64,000 nucleotides of DNA, taken from the NCBI GenBank assembly GCA_036563505.1, contig DATCMH010000022.1, positions 1-64,000 of the forward strand, read 5' to 3'. Within the stretch, counting starts at the first letter, position 1. Each line of letters opens with the position of its first letter. The position numbers and the translations under genes are program-made. Positions 7,685 to 15,503 of the stretch are shown here, one piece after another. Source of the stretch: DATCMH01 sp036563505. Its GTDB lineage: Bacteria; Pseudomonadota; Alphaproteobacteria; Rhizobiales; Beijerinckiaceae. Under the pieces are notes generated by a model. That model searched no databases, was not told the origin of the DNA, and saw only the letters and a list, made by a program, of their open reading frames with translations.

Positions 7685-8515
7685 ATGCTGATCCTTGAAG
7701 ATCTCACGCGGCGCTTCGGCCCGAAAACGGCCGTCGAAGCCGTGTCGCTCGCGATCGAGCCGGGCAGCTTCGTCGGCGTGATCGGCCGGTCAGGAGCCGG
7801 CAAATCAACCCTCCTGCGCATGATCAACCGCCTGCAGGATCCGAGCGGCGGCCGCATCCTGTTCGACGGCGCGGACGTCACGGCGCTGAACGGCGCGGCG
7901 CTGCGCAAGTGGCGCGCCGACTGCGGCATGATCTTCCAGCAGTTCAACCTCGTTGGGCGCCTGGACGTGCTCACCAACGTGCTCATGGGGCGGCTCAACG
8001 TGGTGCCGCTGCACCGCAGTCTTCTCAAGCTCTGGAGCGAGGAGGAGCGGGCGCTAGGGCTCGCGGCGCTCGAGCAGTTCGACATGGCGGGCTTCGCCGC
8101 GCAGCGCGCCGACCAGCTCTCCGGCGGCCAGCAGCAGCGCGTGGCCATCGCGCGGGCGCTGGTCCAGGAGCCGCGGGTGATCCTCGCCGACGAGCCTATC
8201 GCGTCGCTCGATCCGCGCAACACCAAGCTCGTGATGGATGCGCTCGCCCGCATCAACAAGGAGTACGGCATCACGGTGCTGTGCAACCTGCACTCCCTCG
8301 ACCTCGCCCGCGCCTATTGCGACCGCTTGGTGGGCATGGCCGCGGGCCGCGTCGTGTTCGACGGCCGGGCCTACGATCTCACCGAAGACGTGGCGCGCGA
8401 GCTCTACGGTCTCGAGGCCGGCGAGGTTCTCGACGAGCCCGCACCCGTCGAGGTTTCGCGCCCCGTCCCGGGCCGCCGCGCCGCGCCCCTCGTCGCTGCG
8501 ACCAACGCCGCCTGA
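7685..8515 (+). CDS. phnC: Phosphonate ABC transporter, ATP-binding protein
   Basis: This 276-residue ATPase drives uptake of phosphonates by the PhnCDE importer at the inner membrane. It has Walker A GRSGAGKST (near residue 39), the ABC signature LSGGQQQRVAIARAL, Walker B VILADEPIASLDP, and a switch-region His in LHSLDLA. The last 25 residues are a Pro/Arg/Ala-rich tail beyond the usual core. It is the first gene of phnCDE1E2, lies 41 nt after a PHO box, and is followed 35 nt later by phnD. The set of neighbours makes PhnC much more likely than another importer ATPase. Confidence 0.95.
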   Translation: MLILEDLTRRFGPKTAVEAVSLAIEPGSFVGVIGRSGAGKSTLLRMINRLQDPSGGRILFDGADVTALNGAALRKWRADCGMIFQQFNLVGRLDVLTNVLMGRLNVVPLHRSLLKLWSEEERALGLAALEQFDMAGFAAQRADQLSGGQQQRVAIARALVQEPRVILADEPIASLDPRNTKLVMDALARINKEYGITVLCNLHSLDLARAYCDRLVGMAAGRVVFDGRAYDLTEDVARELYGLEAGEVLDEPAPVEVSRPVPGRRAAPLVAATNAA

Positions 8516-8550
8516 CACCTCTCTCGCCTCTTCACCGGAGACCCAACGCC

Positions 8551-9459
8551 ATGCTCACCCGTCGCATGATCCTCGCCGCCGCCGCGGCCCTCACCCTCGC
8601 CGGCACCGCTGAGGCGCAGGACTGGAAGGCCAAGTATCCCGAGCTCGTCTACGCCATCATCCCGTCCGAGAACGCGTCCGGCGTGGTCGACCGCTGGACG
8701 CCCTTCGTGACCTACCTCTCGCGCGAGCTCGGCACCAAGGTGACTCTGCGCATCGCCAACGACTACGCGGCGGTGATCGAGGGCCAGCGCTCGGGCAATA
8801 TCCACATCGCCCAGTACGGTCCCTCCTCCTTCGCCCGCGCCATCCAGACGGGCGTGAAGGTCGACGCCTTCGCCATCGAGACCACCCCCGACGGCACCAA
8901 GGGCTACCATTCGGTGCTCTGGGTGAAGAAGGACCAGCCTTTCCAGAAGATCGAGGACTTGAAGGGCAAGAACCTCTGTCTCGTCGACCCGAACTCCACC
9001 TCGGGCAACAACGTGCCGCGCTTCGCCATGAACAATCTCGGGATCGACCCGGACAAGTTCTTCGGCAAGGTGGTCTATGCTGGCAGCCACGAGAACGCGG
9101 TGATTGGCGTGGCTCAGGGCACCTGCGACGCGGCGTTCAACTGGTGGAACGACGAGCAGGAATCGAACCTCCTGCGCATGGCGCGCAAGAACATGGTCAA
9201 GGCGGAGGATTTCCGCATGATCTTCAAGTCCGAGCAGATCGTGAACTCGCCCTTCGCCTACACGTCCGACCTGCCGGCCGACCTGAAAGCCGCGATCAAG
9301 ACCGCCGTGCTCGGCATGGCGAAGAAAGATCCGGAAGGCTTCCAGAAGATCTACGAGGGTAAGCAGGGCCCCTGGGAGGCCGTCGACACCGGCGCCTACC
9401 AGCCGATCATCGAGCTCAACAAGTTCGTCGACACCCTGCGCAAGAAGAGCGGCTCCTAA
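8551..9459 (+). CDS. phnD: Phosphonate-binding periplasmic protein
   Basis: The 302-residue product is the solute-binding component of the phosphonate importer. A cleavable signal peptide is evident: MLTRRMIL, a hydrophobic run of Ala and Leu, then AEAQ near residue 22. The mature protein has the PhnD-type start (YAIIPSENASG), the hinge block LCLVDPNSTSGNNV and the ligand-region segment GTCDAAFNWW. The start ATG 8551 follows a CGGAG binding site. It lies between phnC and the two permease genes, as in other rhizobial phn loci. Confidence 0.95.
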   Translation: MLTRRMILAAAAALTLAGTAEAQDWKAKYPELVYAIIPSENASGVVDRWTPFVTYLSRELGTKVTLRIANDYAAVIEGQRSGNIHIAQYGPSSFARAIQTGVKVDAFAIETTPDGTKGYHSVLWVKKDQPFQKIEDLKGKNLCLVDPNSTSGNNVPRFAMNNLGIDPDKFFGKVVYAGSHENAVIGVAQGTCDAAFNWWNDEQESNLLRMARKNMVKAEDFRMIFKSEQIVNSPFAYTSDLPADLKAAIKTAVLGMAKKDPEGFQKIYEGKQGPWEAVDTGAYQPIIELNKFVDTLRKKSGS

Positions 9460-9511
9460 AAAGCCTCTCGGACCCCGTCGCGCCTTCGTTCGTCACGGGG
9501 TCCGTCCGATC

Positions 9512-10396
9512 ATGGCCACATCGCTGCATCTGACGCCCACCGCCGCGACCGACGGTTTCCTTCAAGCCTACTCCGCGGCGACGCGGGCCAAGCGCGCGCG
9601 CTCCCTCGCCTTCGCTGGGATCGTCCTCGCGCTCGCGCTCCTGTCGGGCTGGGTGGCCGAAGTCGACCTTGTCACCTTCGTCAGGAAGTTCGGCGCCTTC
9701 ACGAGCTACTTCGACCGCATCTTCACCCTCGACACGGGGCAACGGGTCTGGACCGATCCGGCCGAGTGGTTCTGGGGCTTGGGCAAGTGGCTGCGGCACC
9801 TCGCCGACACCCTGCTCATCGCCTATCTCGGCACCCTGCTCGGAGCCGTCGGCGGTTTCTGCCTTTGCTTCACGGCGGCCCGGAACTTCGCGCCGAGCCC
9901 CTGGGCGGCCGCGCTGGCCAAGCGCTGGCTCGAGTTCTGCCGCACGGTTCCCGAGATCGTCTTCGCCCTGATCTTCGTCATCGCCTTCGGGCTCGGCCCT
10001 GTGCCGGGCGTGCTCGCGATCGCCATCCACACCATGGGGGCGCTGGGCAAGCTGTTCTCGGAAGTAGTCGAGAACGTCGACATGAAGCCCGTCGAGGGCG
10101 TCGTCGCTACGGGCGGACGCTGGATGGACGCGGTGCGCTTCGCGGCCCTGCCACAGGTTCTCTCGAACTTCGCGTCCTACGCGCTGCTGCGCTTTGAGAT
10201 CAACGTGCGCGGCGCGGCGGTGATGGGCTTCGTCGGCGCGGGAGGCATCGGCCAAGAGCTGATCGAGGCGATCCGCAAATTCTACTATTCGGACGTCTCG
10301 GCCATCCTGCTCCTCATCGTGTTCACCGTGATGCTGATCGATCTCGGCACCGAGCGCCTGCGGCACGCCCTCATCGGACGGGAGCAGACGGCATGA
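9512..10396 (+). CDS. phnE: Phosphonate ABC transporter permease (first PhnE)
   Basis: The 294-residue inner-membrane permease has several hydrophobic segments (for example residues 30-50 and in the 110-135, 145-170 and 250-280 regions) and the family EAA-like coupling loop around GVVATGGRWMDAVRFAALPQVL. Alphaproteobacteria commonly carry two phnE genes whose products form a heterodimer, and the next gene is the second copy. They overlap by 4 nt (ATGA at 10393-10396), so translation is probably coupled. I call this copy phnE1; the order does not establish which subunit contacts PhnC. Confidence 0.94.
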   Translation: MATSLHLTPTAATDGFLQAYSAATRAKRARSLAFAGIVLALALLSGWVAEVDLVTFVRKFGAFTSYFDRIFTLDTGQRVWTDPAEWFWGLGKWLRHLADTLLIAYLGTLLGAVGGFCLCFTAARNFAPSPWAAALAKRWLEFCRTVPEIVFALIFVIAFGLGPVPGVLAIAIHTMGALGKLFSEVVENVDMKPVEGVVATGGRWMDAVRFAALPQVLSNFASYALLRFEINVRGAAVMGFVGAGGIGQELIEAIRKFYYSDVSAILLLIVFTVMLIDLGTERLRHALIGREQTA

Positions 10397-11277
10397 CGGT
10401 CCCTCTGACCGACGGCCTGCGTTCGGTCGCCCTCGCGGACGTGCCGCGCCTGCGTGCGCTCTACCCCGAGAGCCTGCGCCCCTCGCCCTACCGCCGCGCC
10501 CTGGTGATCGCCGTCGTGGCCGGGCTCGTCGGCCTCGCCGTCTTCGCGATCTGGCGCCTCGACTTCTCCCTCGCCCGCTTCCTCGCGGGCTTTGGCCGCC
10601 TGGGCAGCTTCGTGCCCCTGATGCTGCCGCCGGACCCGGGCTCCTGGTCGAAGGCGCTTCTGTTCCTGCATGCGCTCGCCGAGACGGTGGCCATCGCGTT
10701 CCTCGGAACGCTGCTCGCCGCGCTGCTGGCCTTGCCGCTCGGCCTCCTCGCGGCGCGCAACGCCACGATCAACCGCCTCGTTCAGTTCGCCTCGCGCCGC
10801 TTCCTCGACGCGATCCGAGGCGCTGACGCCCTGATCTGGGCCTTGATCTGGATCAACGTGGTGGGGCTCGGCCCTTTTGCCGGCGTGCTCGCCGTGATGA
10901 CCGCCGACATCGGCGCCTTCGGCAAGCTCTTCTCCGAGGCGATCGAGGCCGCCGAGCGCAAGCCCGTGGAGGGGGTGACCTCGACGGGCGGTTCGCGCCT
11001 GCACCAGATCCGCTTCGGCATCCTGCCCCAGGTGCTGCCGATCATGGCGGGGCAGGTGCTCTACTATTTCGAGTCGAACACCCGCTCCTCGACGATCATC
11101 GGCGTCGTCGGCGCGGGCGGCATCGGCCTGCACCTGTCGGAGATGATCCGCACCCTCGAATGGCAGGCGGTGTCCTTCATCCTGATCCTGGTGCTCGTCA
11201 CCGTGGCCCTGATCGACTTCGTCTCGGGAAGGCTGCGCCGGTCCATCATCGGCACGTCGCGCCTGCAGGCGATGTGA
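10393..11277 (+). CDS. phnE: Phosphonate ABC transporter permease (second PhnE)
   Basis: This second 294-residue permease is homologous to its neighbour. It shares the cytoplasmic loop pattern (KPVEGVTSTGGSRLHQIRF then GILPQVLP) and the C-terminal GVVGAGGIGLHL block. It probably forms a heterodimeric channel with the first PhnE, energised by PhnC. Its start overlaps the first permease by 4 nt. The gene ends 4 nt from the end of the convergent repressor gene phnF; no terminator is visible between them, so the two transcripts may overlap at their 3' ends. Confidence 0.94.
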   Translation: MTVPLTDGLRSVALADVPRLRALYPESLRPSPYRRALVIAVVAGLVGLAVFAIWRLDFSLARFLAGFGRLGSFVPLMLPPDPGSWSKALLFLHALAETVAIAFLGTLLAALLALPLGLLAARNATINRLVQFASRRFLDAIRGADALIWALIWINVVGLGPFAGVLAVMTADIGAFGKLFSEAIEAAERKPVEGVTSTGGSRLHQIRFGILPQVLPIMAGQVLYYFESNTRSSTIIGVVGAGGIGLHLSEMIRTLEWQAVSFILILVLVTVALIDFVSGRLRRSIIGTSRLQAM

Positions 11278-11281
11278 GAGG

Positions 11282-12031
11282 TCAGGCCTCGATCACCAGC
11301 TCCACCCGGTCGGCCGCGAAATGCGAGCGCGTCGCCTGGATCGGCCGGCCCTCCGGGTCGGCGTTGACGCTGTCGATGACGAGGAGGACGCGCCCGGGCA
11401 CGAGGTCGAGGAGACGCGCCTCCTCGAGCCCGGCCTGCCGTCCGGTGACCCGCGTCGAGAGGCGAAGGTAGTCGGAAAGCCCGTGCGCCGCATAGGCGCG
11501 GGTCAAGGAGCCGGTGTCGCGATAGGTGCGGTCGAGCCCGGAAAAGCGGGGCAGGACGAGGCAGGTGCGCGCCATCGAGATCGGAGTGCCGTCGGCCTTG
11601 TGGACGGTCACGAGCTCGAGGACGGGGCGTCCCGCTTCGACGTTCAGGGCGGCCGCGACGGAGGGGTCGGCCGGGATCTCCGCCGAAGCGACGAGATCGC
11701 CCCAGGCTTCGCGGCCGGCGCGGGAGACCACCTCGGAGAAGCGGGTGCGGGGGCCGATGGGATAGGCGAGGGGTTTGGGCTCCACGAAGGTGCCGCGCCC
11801 CTGCGTCGCCCGCACGAGGCCGCGGGAGGCGAGCACGCCGAGCGCCCGGCGCACCGTGTGCCGGTTCACGCCGAAGCGCTCCGCGAGACGCGCCTCGGTC
11901 GGCATCTGCGCCCCGGGGGCAAGCCGCCCCGCCGCGATGTCGCTCTCCAGCGCGTCGACGATCTGCCGCCAGGCGGCGACGCCGTCACGGGGCAGCAGGG
12001 GAGGCGAATGAGGAACGGGATCGGCGGACAT
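11282..12031 (-). CDS. phnF: GntR/HutC family repressor of phosphonate genes
   Basis: The 249-residue regulator has an N-terminal winged helix (about 20-90; PTEARLAERFGVNRHTVRRAL) and a C-terminal UTRA ligand-binding domain (about 105-245), the HutC branch of the GntR family that includes PhnF. It is divergent from phnG, with 78 nt between start codons. That gap holds a HutC-type palindrome overlapping the phnG promoter, so the natural model is repression of phnGHIJKLMN and of itself until a phosphonate or pathway intermediate binds the UTRA domain. The effector is unknown. ATG 12031 fits the family start. Confidence 0.92.
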   Translation of the reverse strand: MSADPVPHSPPLLPRDGVAAWRQIVDALESDIAAGRLAPGAQMPTEARLAERFGVNRHTVRRALGVLASRGLVRATQGRGTFVEPKPLAYPIGPRTRFSEVVSRAGREAWGDLVASAEIPADPSVAAALNVEAGRPVLELVTVHKADGTPISMARTCLVLPRFSGLDRTYRDTGSLTRAYAAHGLSDYLRLSTRVTGRQAGLEEARLLDLVPGRVLLVIDSVNADPEGRPIQATRSHFAADRVELVIEA

Positions 12032-12032
12032 C

Positions 12033-12050
12033 GCGTCATCGAAACTTCAT
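12033..12050 (+). promoter_or_regulatory. Degenerate PHO-box-like direct repeat upstream of phnG
   Basis: GCGTCAT (12033-12039), CGAA and ACTTCAT (12044-12050) are spaced by 11 bp as in a PHO box, and both halves end in TCAT. The match is weak (five and three to four of seven consensus positions). It lies just before the candidate -35 element of phnG, where PhoB usually binds. Tentative. Confidence 0.3.
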
Positions 12051-12087
12051 TTGACGCGCTCGTCAATTTGTCTACACTATTAGACAA
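12051..12087 (+). promoter_or_regulatory. phnG promoter with two inverted repeats (PhnF operator candidate)
   Basis: TTGACG (12051-12056) is a perfect -35 hexamer, and CACTAT (12075-12080) or TACACT (12073-12078) lies at the right distance for -10. Two palindromes overlay it. TTGACG-CGCT-CGTCAA (12051-12066) covers the -35. TTGTCTA-CACTAT-TAGACAA (12068-12087) covers the -10 and contains the GTCTA/TAGAC arms typical of HutC/GntR sites. PhnF bound there would block RNA polymerase. This is also the only spacer shared with phnF, so one site could control both directions. Confidence 0.65.
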
Positions 12088-12109
12088 CATCTGACGAAGG
12101 CATCTCGCG

Positions 12110-12577
12110 ATGAGCGCCGCGGCCTCGACGAAGCCGGATCCACTGACCTCCCGCCGCCAAGCTGTCATGGCGCTCTGCGCCGAGGCGACCCGCGACGAGC
12201 TCGCCGACGCTCTCGCCCGGCTCGGCCACGATGGTGCGGCCGAGGACCTGCGCCGCCCCGAGACGGGCCTCGTCATGATGCGCGGCCGCGTCGGCGGGGA
12301 GGGCGCGCCCTTCAACGTCGGCGAGGCGAGCGTCGCCCGGGCCGCGGTGCGGCTCCCGACCGGCGAGACGGGCTTCGCCTACCAACTCGGGCGCGACGTG
12401 GCGAAGGCGCGGCTCGCCGCGATCCTCGACGCCCTCGTGCAGGCCCGGGCCGAGGCGGCGGTCCAAGTGGCGCTGGCTCCCGTCCGGCAGCGGCTCGCGG
12501 CCGATCGCGAGCGCAGCGCCCGCGAGACGGCGGCGACCCGGGTCAACTTCTTCACTCTCGTGCGCGGGGAGGACTGA
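12110..12577 (+). CDS. phnG: C-P lyase core subunit PhnG
   Basis: PhnG (155 residues) is a small subunit of the C-P lyase core complex PhnGHIJ. With PhnI it attaches the phosphonate to the ribose of ATP, displacing adenine. Family blocks are visible: RQAVMALCAEATRDEL at the start, PETGLVMMRGRVGG and FNVGEASVARAAVRL in the middle, and GFAYQLGRDVAKARLAAILD. The length is typical. It is the first gene of phnGHIJKLMN, behind a promoter with a palindromic operator, and phnH begins 2 nt after its stop. Confidence 0.95.
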   Translation: MSAAASTKPDPLTSRRQAVMALCAEATRDELADALARLGHDGAAEDLRRPETGLVMMRGRVGGEGAPFNVGEASVARAAVRLPTGETGFAYQLGRDVAKARLAAILDALVQARAEAAVQVALAPVRQRLAADRERSARETAATRVNFFTLVRGED

Positions 12578-12579
12578 CC

Positions 12580-13179
12580 ATGGCGCAAGCTCTCGCCCGC
12601 GGCTTCGCCGATCCGGTGCTCGACGCCCAGCGCACCTTCCGCGCCGTGATGGAGGCGCTCGCCCGGCCGGGCCGGCTCCAAGCTCTCGAGACTAACCTTG
12701 CGCCCCCTGAGCCTCTCACGCCCGAGCTCGCGGCGGTCGCTCTCACTCTCGCGGACCACGAGGCGCCGCTCTGGCTCGACCCGGCGCTTGCCGCGGAGTC
12801 GGCGGTCGCGGCCTATCTGCGCTTCCATACCGGGGCCGCGATCACCGCCGACTCGCGCGAGGCCGCTTTCGCCCTCGTCGCCGATGCCTCCCGGATGCCG
12901 CCGCTCGCGAATTTCGCCCTCGGCACGCTCGAATACCCGGACCGCTCGACGACCGTGATCGTCGCGGTCGAGTCCCTGTCGGGGAAAGGCGGCTGGCGCC
13001 TGCGCGGCCCCGGCATCGACGGTTCGGCGATGCTCTCGGCCGTGCCCCTGCGCGACGGCTTCGCGGAGGAGCTTCGCGCCAACCACGCCCGCTTCCCGCA
13101 AGGCGTGGACCTCCTGTTCGTCGCGCCGGGCCGGGCCGCCGGGCTGCCGCGCTCGACGGCGCTCATCGGGGAGGCCTGA
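12580..13179 (+). CDS. phnH: C-P lyase core subunit PhnH
   Basis: PhnH (199 residues) is the third core subunit and folds like a PLP-dependent transferase without the cofactor. The sequence begins with the family motif (GFADPVLDAQRTFRAVMEAL) and includes GTLEYPDRSTTVIV and the LRGPGIDG block. Its start lies 2 nt after phnG and phnI begins 3 nt after its stop, consistent with equimolar synthesis of the PhnGHIJ complex. In E. coli PhnH docks onto PhnJ; no separate catalytic role is known. Confidence 0.95.
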   Translation: MAQALARGFADPVLDAQRTFRAVMEALARPGRLQALETNLAPPEPLTPELAAVALTLADHEAPLWLDPALAAESAVAAYLRFHTGAAITADSREAAFALVADASRMPPLANFALGTLEYPDRSTTVIVAVESLSGKGGWRLRGPGIDGSAMLSAVPLRDGFAEELRANHARFPQGVDLLFVAPGRAAGLPRSTALIGEA

Positions 13180-13182
13180 CCC

Positions 13183-14298
13183 ATGTACGTGGCCGTCAAG
13201 GGCGGCGAGGCCGCCATCGCCAACGCGCACAAGCTCCTCGCCCAGGCGCGGCGGGGCGACCCGGCGGTGCCGGAACTCTCGGTGGCTCAAGTTCGCGAGC
13301 AGATGACGCTCCTCGTCGACCGCGTGATGACGGAAGGGTCGCTCTACGACCCCGACCTCGCGGCCCTCGCCCTCAAGCAGGCGCGGGGCGACGTGGTCGA
13401 GGCGGTGTTCCTGGTCCGCGCCTACCGCACGACGCTGCCCCGCTTCGGGGCCTGCGAGCCCCTCGACACCGCGGCGATGACGGTGCGCCGGCGCGTCTCG
13501 GCGACCTACAAGGACCTGCCCGGCGGCCAGGTGCTCGGGCCCACCTTCGACTACACGCACCGCTTGATCGATTTCGCCCTGGCCGCCGAGGGCCTGCCGG
13601 AGCCCGCGGCCGAGGCCGAGCCGGAGCCCGGCCCCGTGCCGCGCGTCACCGATCTTCTCGGCGACGAAGGCCTCATCGAGCGCGAGCCGCCGCCCGATGA
13701 CACCGAGCCTGTCGCCGACCTCACCCGAGAGCCCCTGAGCTTCCCCGCCGGGCGCCCCTTGCGCCTCCAGGCCCTGGCGCGGGGCGACGAGGGTTTTGTC
13801 CTGGCGCTCGGCTACTCGACGCAGCGGGGTTTCGGCCGCACGCATCCCTTCGTCGGCGAGGTGCGGGTGGGCGAGGTCGAGGTGGAGTTCGTGCCGGAGG
13901 AGCTCGGCTTCCCGGTGCCCCTCGGTCGCGTCACCCTCACCGAGTGTCAGATGGTGAACCAGTTCAAGGGATCGGCCGACGTGCCGCCCCAGTTCACCCG
14001 CGGCTACGGCCTCGCCTTCGGGCAGAGCGAGCGCAAGGCCATGGCCATGGCCCTCGTCGACCGGAGCTTGCGCGCCCGGGAACTCGGGGAAGAGGTGGGG
14101 AGCCCCGCCCAGGACGAGGAATTCGTGCTCAGCCACTGCGACAGCCTGCAGGCCACGGGCTTCGTCGAGCACCTCAAGCTCCCCCACTACGTCGACTTCC
14201 AGGCCGAGCTCGATCTCGTCCGCCGCATGCGGGAAAAGCACGCGGCTGATCAAGCCAGCTCCGACAAGACGTCACCCCTGCAGGAGGCCGCGGAATGA
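13183..14298 (+). CDS. phnI: C-P lyase core subunit PhnI (nucleosidase-like)
   Basis: PhnI (371 residues, normal length) carries the nucleosidase activity that, with PhnG, H and L, makes 5-triphosphoribosyl-phosphonate from ATP and a phosphonate. It begins with the invariant MYVAVKGGEAAIANAH. The mid-region RAYRTTLPRFGACEPL and the C-terminal SHCDSLQATGFVEHLKLPHY are also characteristic. An acidic Pro/Glu-rich linker (near residues 140-175) is slightly long. Its stop overlaps the phnJ start by 4 nt (ATGA at 14295-14298), preserved despite the repeat inserted just inside phnJ. Confidence 0.95.
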   Translation: MYVAVKGGEAAIANAHKLLAQARRGDPAVPELSVAQVREQMTLLVDRVMTEGSLYDPDLAALALKQARGDVVEAVFLVRAYRTTLPRFGACEPLDTAAMTVRRRVSATYKDLPGGQVLGPTFDYTHRLIDFALAAEGLPEPAAEAEPEPGPVPRVTDLLGDEGLIEREPPPDDTEPVADLTREPLSFPAGRPLRLQALARGDEGFVLALGYSTQRGFGRTHPFVGEVRVGEVEVEFVPEELGFPVPLGRVTLTECQMVNQFKGSADVPPQFTRGYGLAFGQSERKAMAMALVDRSLRARELGEEVGSPAQDEEFVLSHCDSLQATGFVEHLKLPHYVDFQAELDLVRRMREKHAADQASSDKTSPLQEAAE

Positions 14299-15503
14299 GC
14301 GGATTCGCTGGTGCGTCCTCCCTCCCCTCAGGGGAGGGATCAAGGGTGGGGTACGCGCCGGCAGGCGCGACTGGTGGCGGTGATGAAAGGATTGCCGCTT
14401 CGCGGCATACCCCACCCCAGACCTCCCCTGAGGAGAGGGAGGACATTGCCCCGCGCGAGACCGGCTACAACTTCGCCTACCTCGACGAACAGACGAAGCG
14501 CATGATCCGGCGCGCGATCCTCAAAGGCATCGCGATCCCGGGCTACCAGGTGCCCTTCGCCTCCCGCGAGATGCCGATGCCCTATGGCTGGGGCACCGGC
14601 GGCGTCCAGGTAACGGCGGCGATCCTCGGACCGGACGACATCCTCAAGGTCATCGACCAGGGCTCGGACGACACCACGAACGCGGTCTCGATCCGCACCT
14701 TCTTCGAGCGCACGGCGGGCGTGGCGACGACGACGCACACCGCCGGCGCCACCATCATTCAGACGCGCCACCGCATCCCGGAGCGGCCCCTCGCCGAGGG
14801 CCAGGTGCTCGTCTACCAGGTGCCGATCCCGGAGCCCCTGCGCTTCCTGGAGCCACGGGAGACCGAGACGCGCAAGCTTCACGGCCTTGCCGAATACGGC
14901 CTCATGCACGTGAAGCTCTACGAGGACATCGCCCGCCACGGCGAGATCGCCACCACCTACGCCTATCCGGTGGAGGTGGCGGGCCGCTACGTCATGGACC
15001 CGTCACCGACGCCGAAATTCGACAATCCGAAGATGGACCGCTGTCCCGCGCTCCAGCTCTATGGGGCCGGCCGCGAGAAGCGCATCTACGCCATCCCGCC
15101 CTACACGGAGGTGCGCAGCCTCGATTTCGAGGACCACCCCTTCCGCGTCCAGCACTGGACCACCCCGTGCGCGCTCTGCGGGTCGGAGGGCGTCTACCTC
15201 GACGAGGTGGTGCTCGACGACCGGGGCGGGCGCATGTTCGTCTGCTCCGACACGGACCATTGCGAGGAGCGGCGGAGCCCTAACCCTCCCCCCTCCGCGG
15301 GGGAGGGTGCCTCGCGCAGCGAGGCGGGAGAGGGGCTGCGCGAGGCACGAGCGCACGGCGGAGCCGATGCAGGCCTCTTCGCTTCGCGAGCGCCCCTCGC
15401 GGGGCGCCCCCCTCTCCCGACCCCCGCTGACGCGGGGGCCACCCTCCCCCGCGAGGGGGGAGGGGAGGAGCGAACGGAGGGGAGAGGGAGGAGCGAGCCA
15501 TGA
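14295..15503 (+). CDS. phnJ: C-P lyase radical SAM subunit PhnJ with two in-frame repeat insertions
   Basis: PhnJ cleaves the carbon-phosphorus bond of phosphoribosyl-phosphonates by radical SAM chemistry. At 402 residues it is about 100 longer than usual. The core (about 58-329) is intact, from YNFAYLDEQTKRMIRRAILKG to the cluster-binding Cys set CALC...FVCSDTDHC. The extra length comes from two palindromic repeats read in frame. One encodes about residues 8-50, just after the start; the other gives the tail after CEERR (about 330 on). The tail is low-complexity (Pro, Gly, Arg, Glu). The 4-nt overlaps with phnI and phnK both survive. The added segments are probably disordered; whether they impair the enzyme is unknown. 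Confidence 0.93.
   Translation: MSGFAGASSLPSGEGSRVGYAPAGATGGGDERIAASRHTPPQTSPEEREDIAPRETGYNFAYLDEQTKRMIRRAILKGIAIPGYQVPFASREMPMPYGWGTGGVQVTAAILGPDDILKVIDQGSDDTTNAVSIRTFFERTAGVATTTHTAGATIIQTRHRIPERPLAEGQVLVYQVPIPEPLRFLEPRETETRKLHGLAEYGLMHVKLYEDIARHGEIATTYAYPVEVAGRYVMDPSPTPKFDNPKMDRCPALQLYGAGREKRIYAIPPYTEVRSLDFEDHPFRVQHWTTPCALCGSEGVYLDEVVLDDRGGRMFVCSDTDHCEERRSPNPPPSAGEGASRSEAGEGLREARAHGGADAGLFASRAPLAGRPPLPTPADAGATLPREGGGEERTEGRGRSEP
14316..14443. repeat. Palindromic repeat (family A) inside phnJ, N-terminal
   Basis: The ends are inverted copies, TCCTCCCTC (14316-14324) and GAGGGAGGA (14435-14443), and each end is itself a small palindrome (CCCCTCAGGGGAGGG and CTCCCCTGAGGAG). Inner arms GGGTGGGGTA (14344-14353) and TACCCCACCC (14408-14417) also pair. 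A second copy with the same arms and a diverged centre lies between genes at 41760-41889. Here it is translated as about 43 codons of phnJ without a stop. Confidence 0.85.
15284..15464. repeat. Palindromic repeat (family B) forming the phnJ C-terminal tail
   Basis: The ends CCCTCCCCCCTC (15284-15295) and GAGGGGGGAGGG (15453-15464) are inverted copies. Nested arms occur inside, such as GCCTCGCGCAGC with GCTGCGCGAGGC and GAGCGCCCCTCGCGGGGCGC. The 181-bp element begins directly after the last conserved phnJ codons and stays open to the stop that overlaps phnK. I see no second full copy in the window, so the element being mobile is inferred from its structure. Confidence 0.75.

Noticed and set aside
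14317..14443. CRISPR or tandem repeat array
   Set aside because: The repeats are inverted, not regularly spaced direct repeats, and no cas genes are present anywhere in the window.
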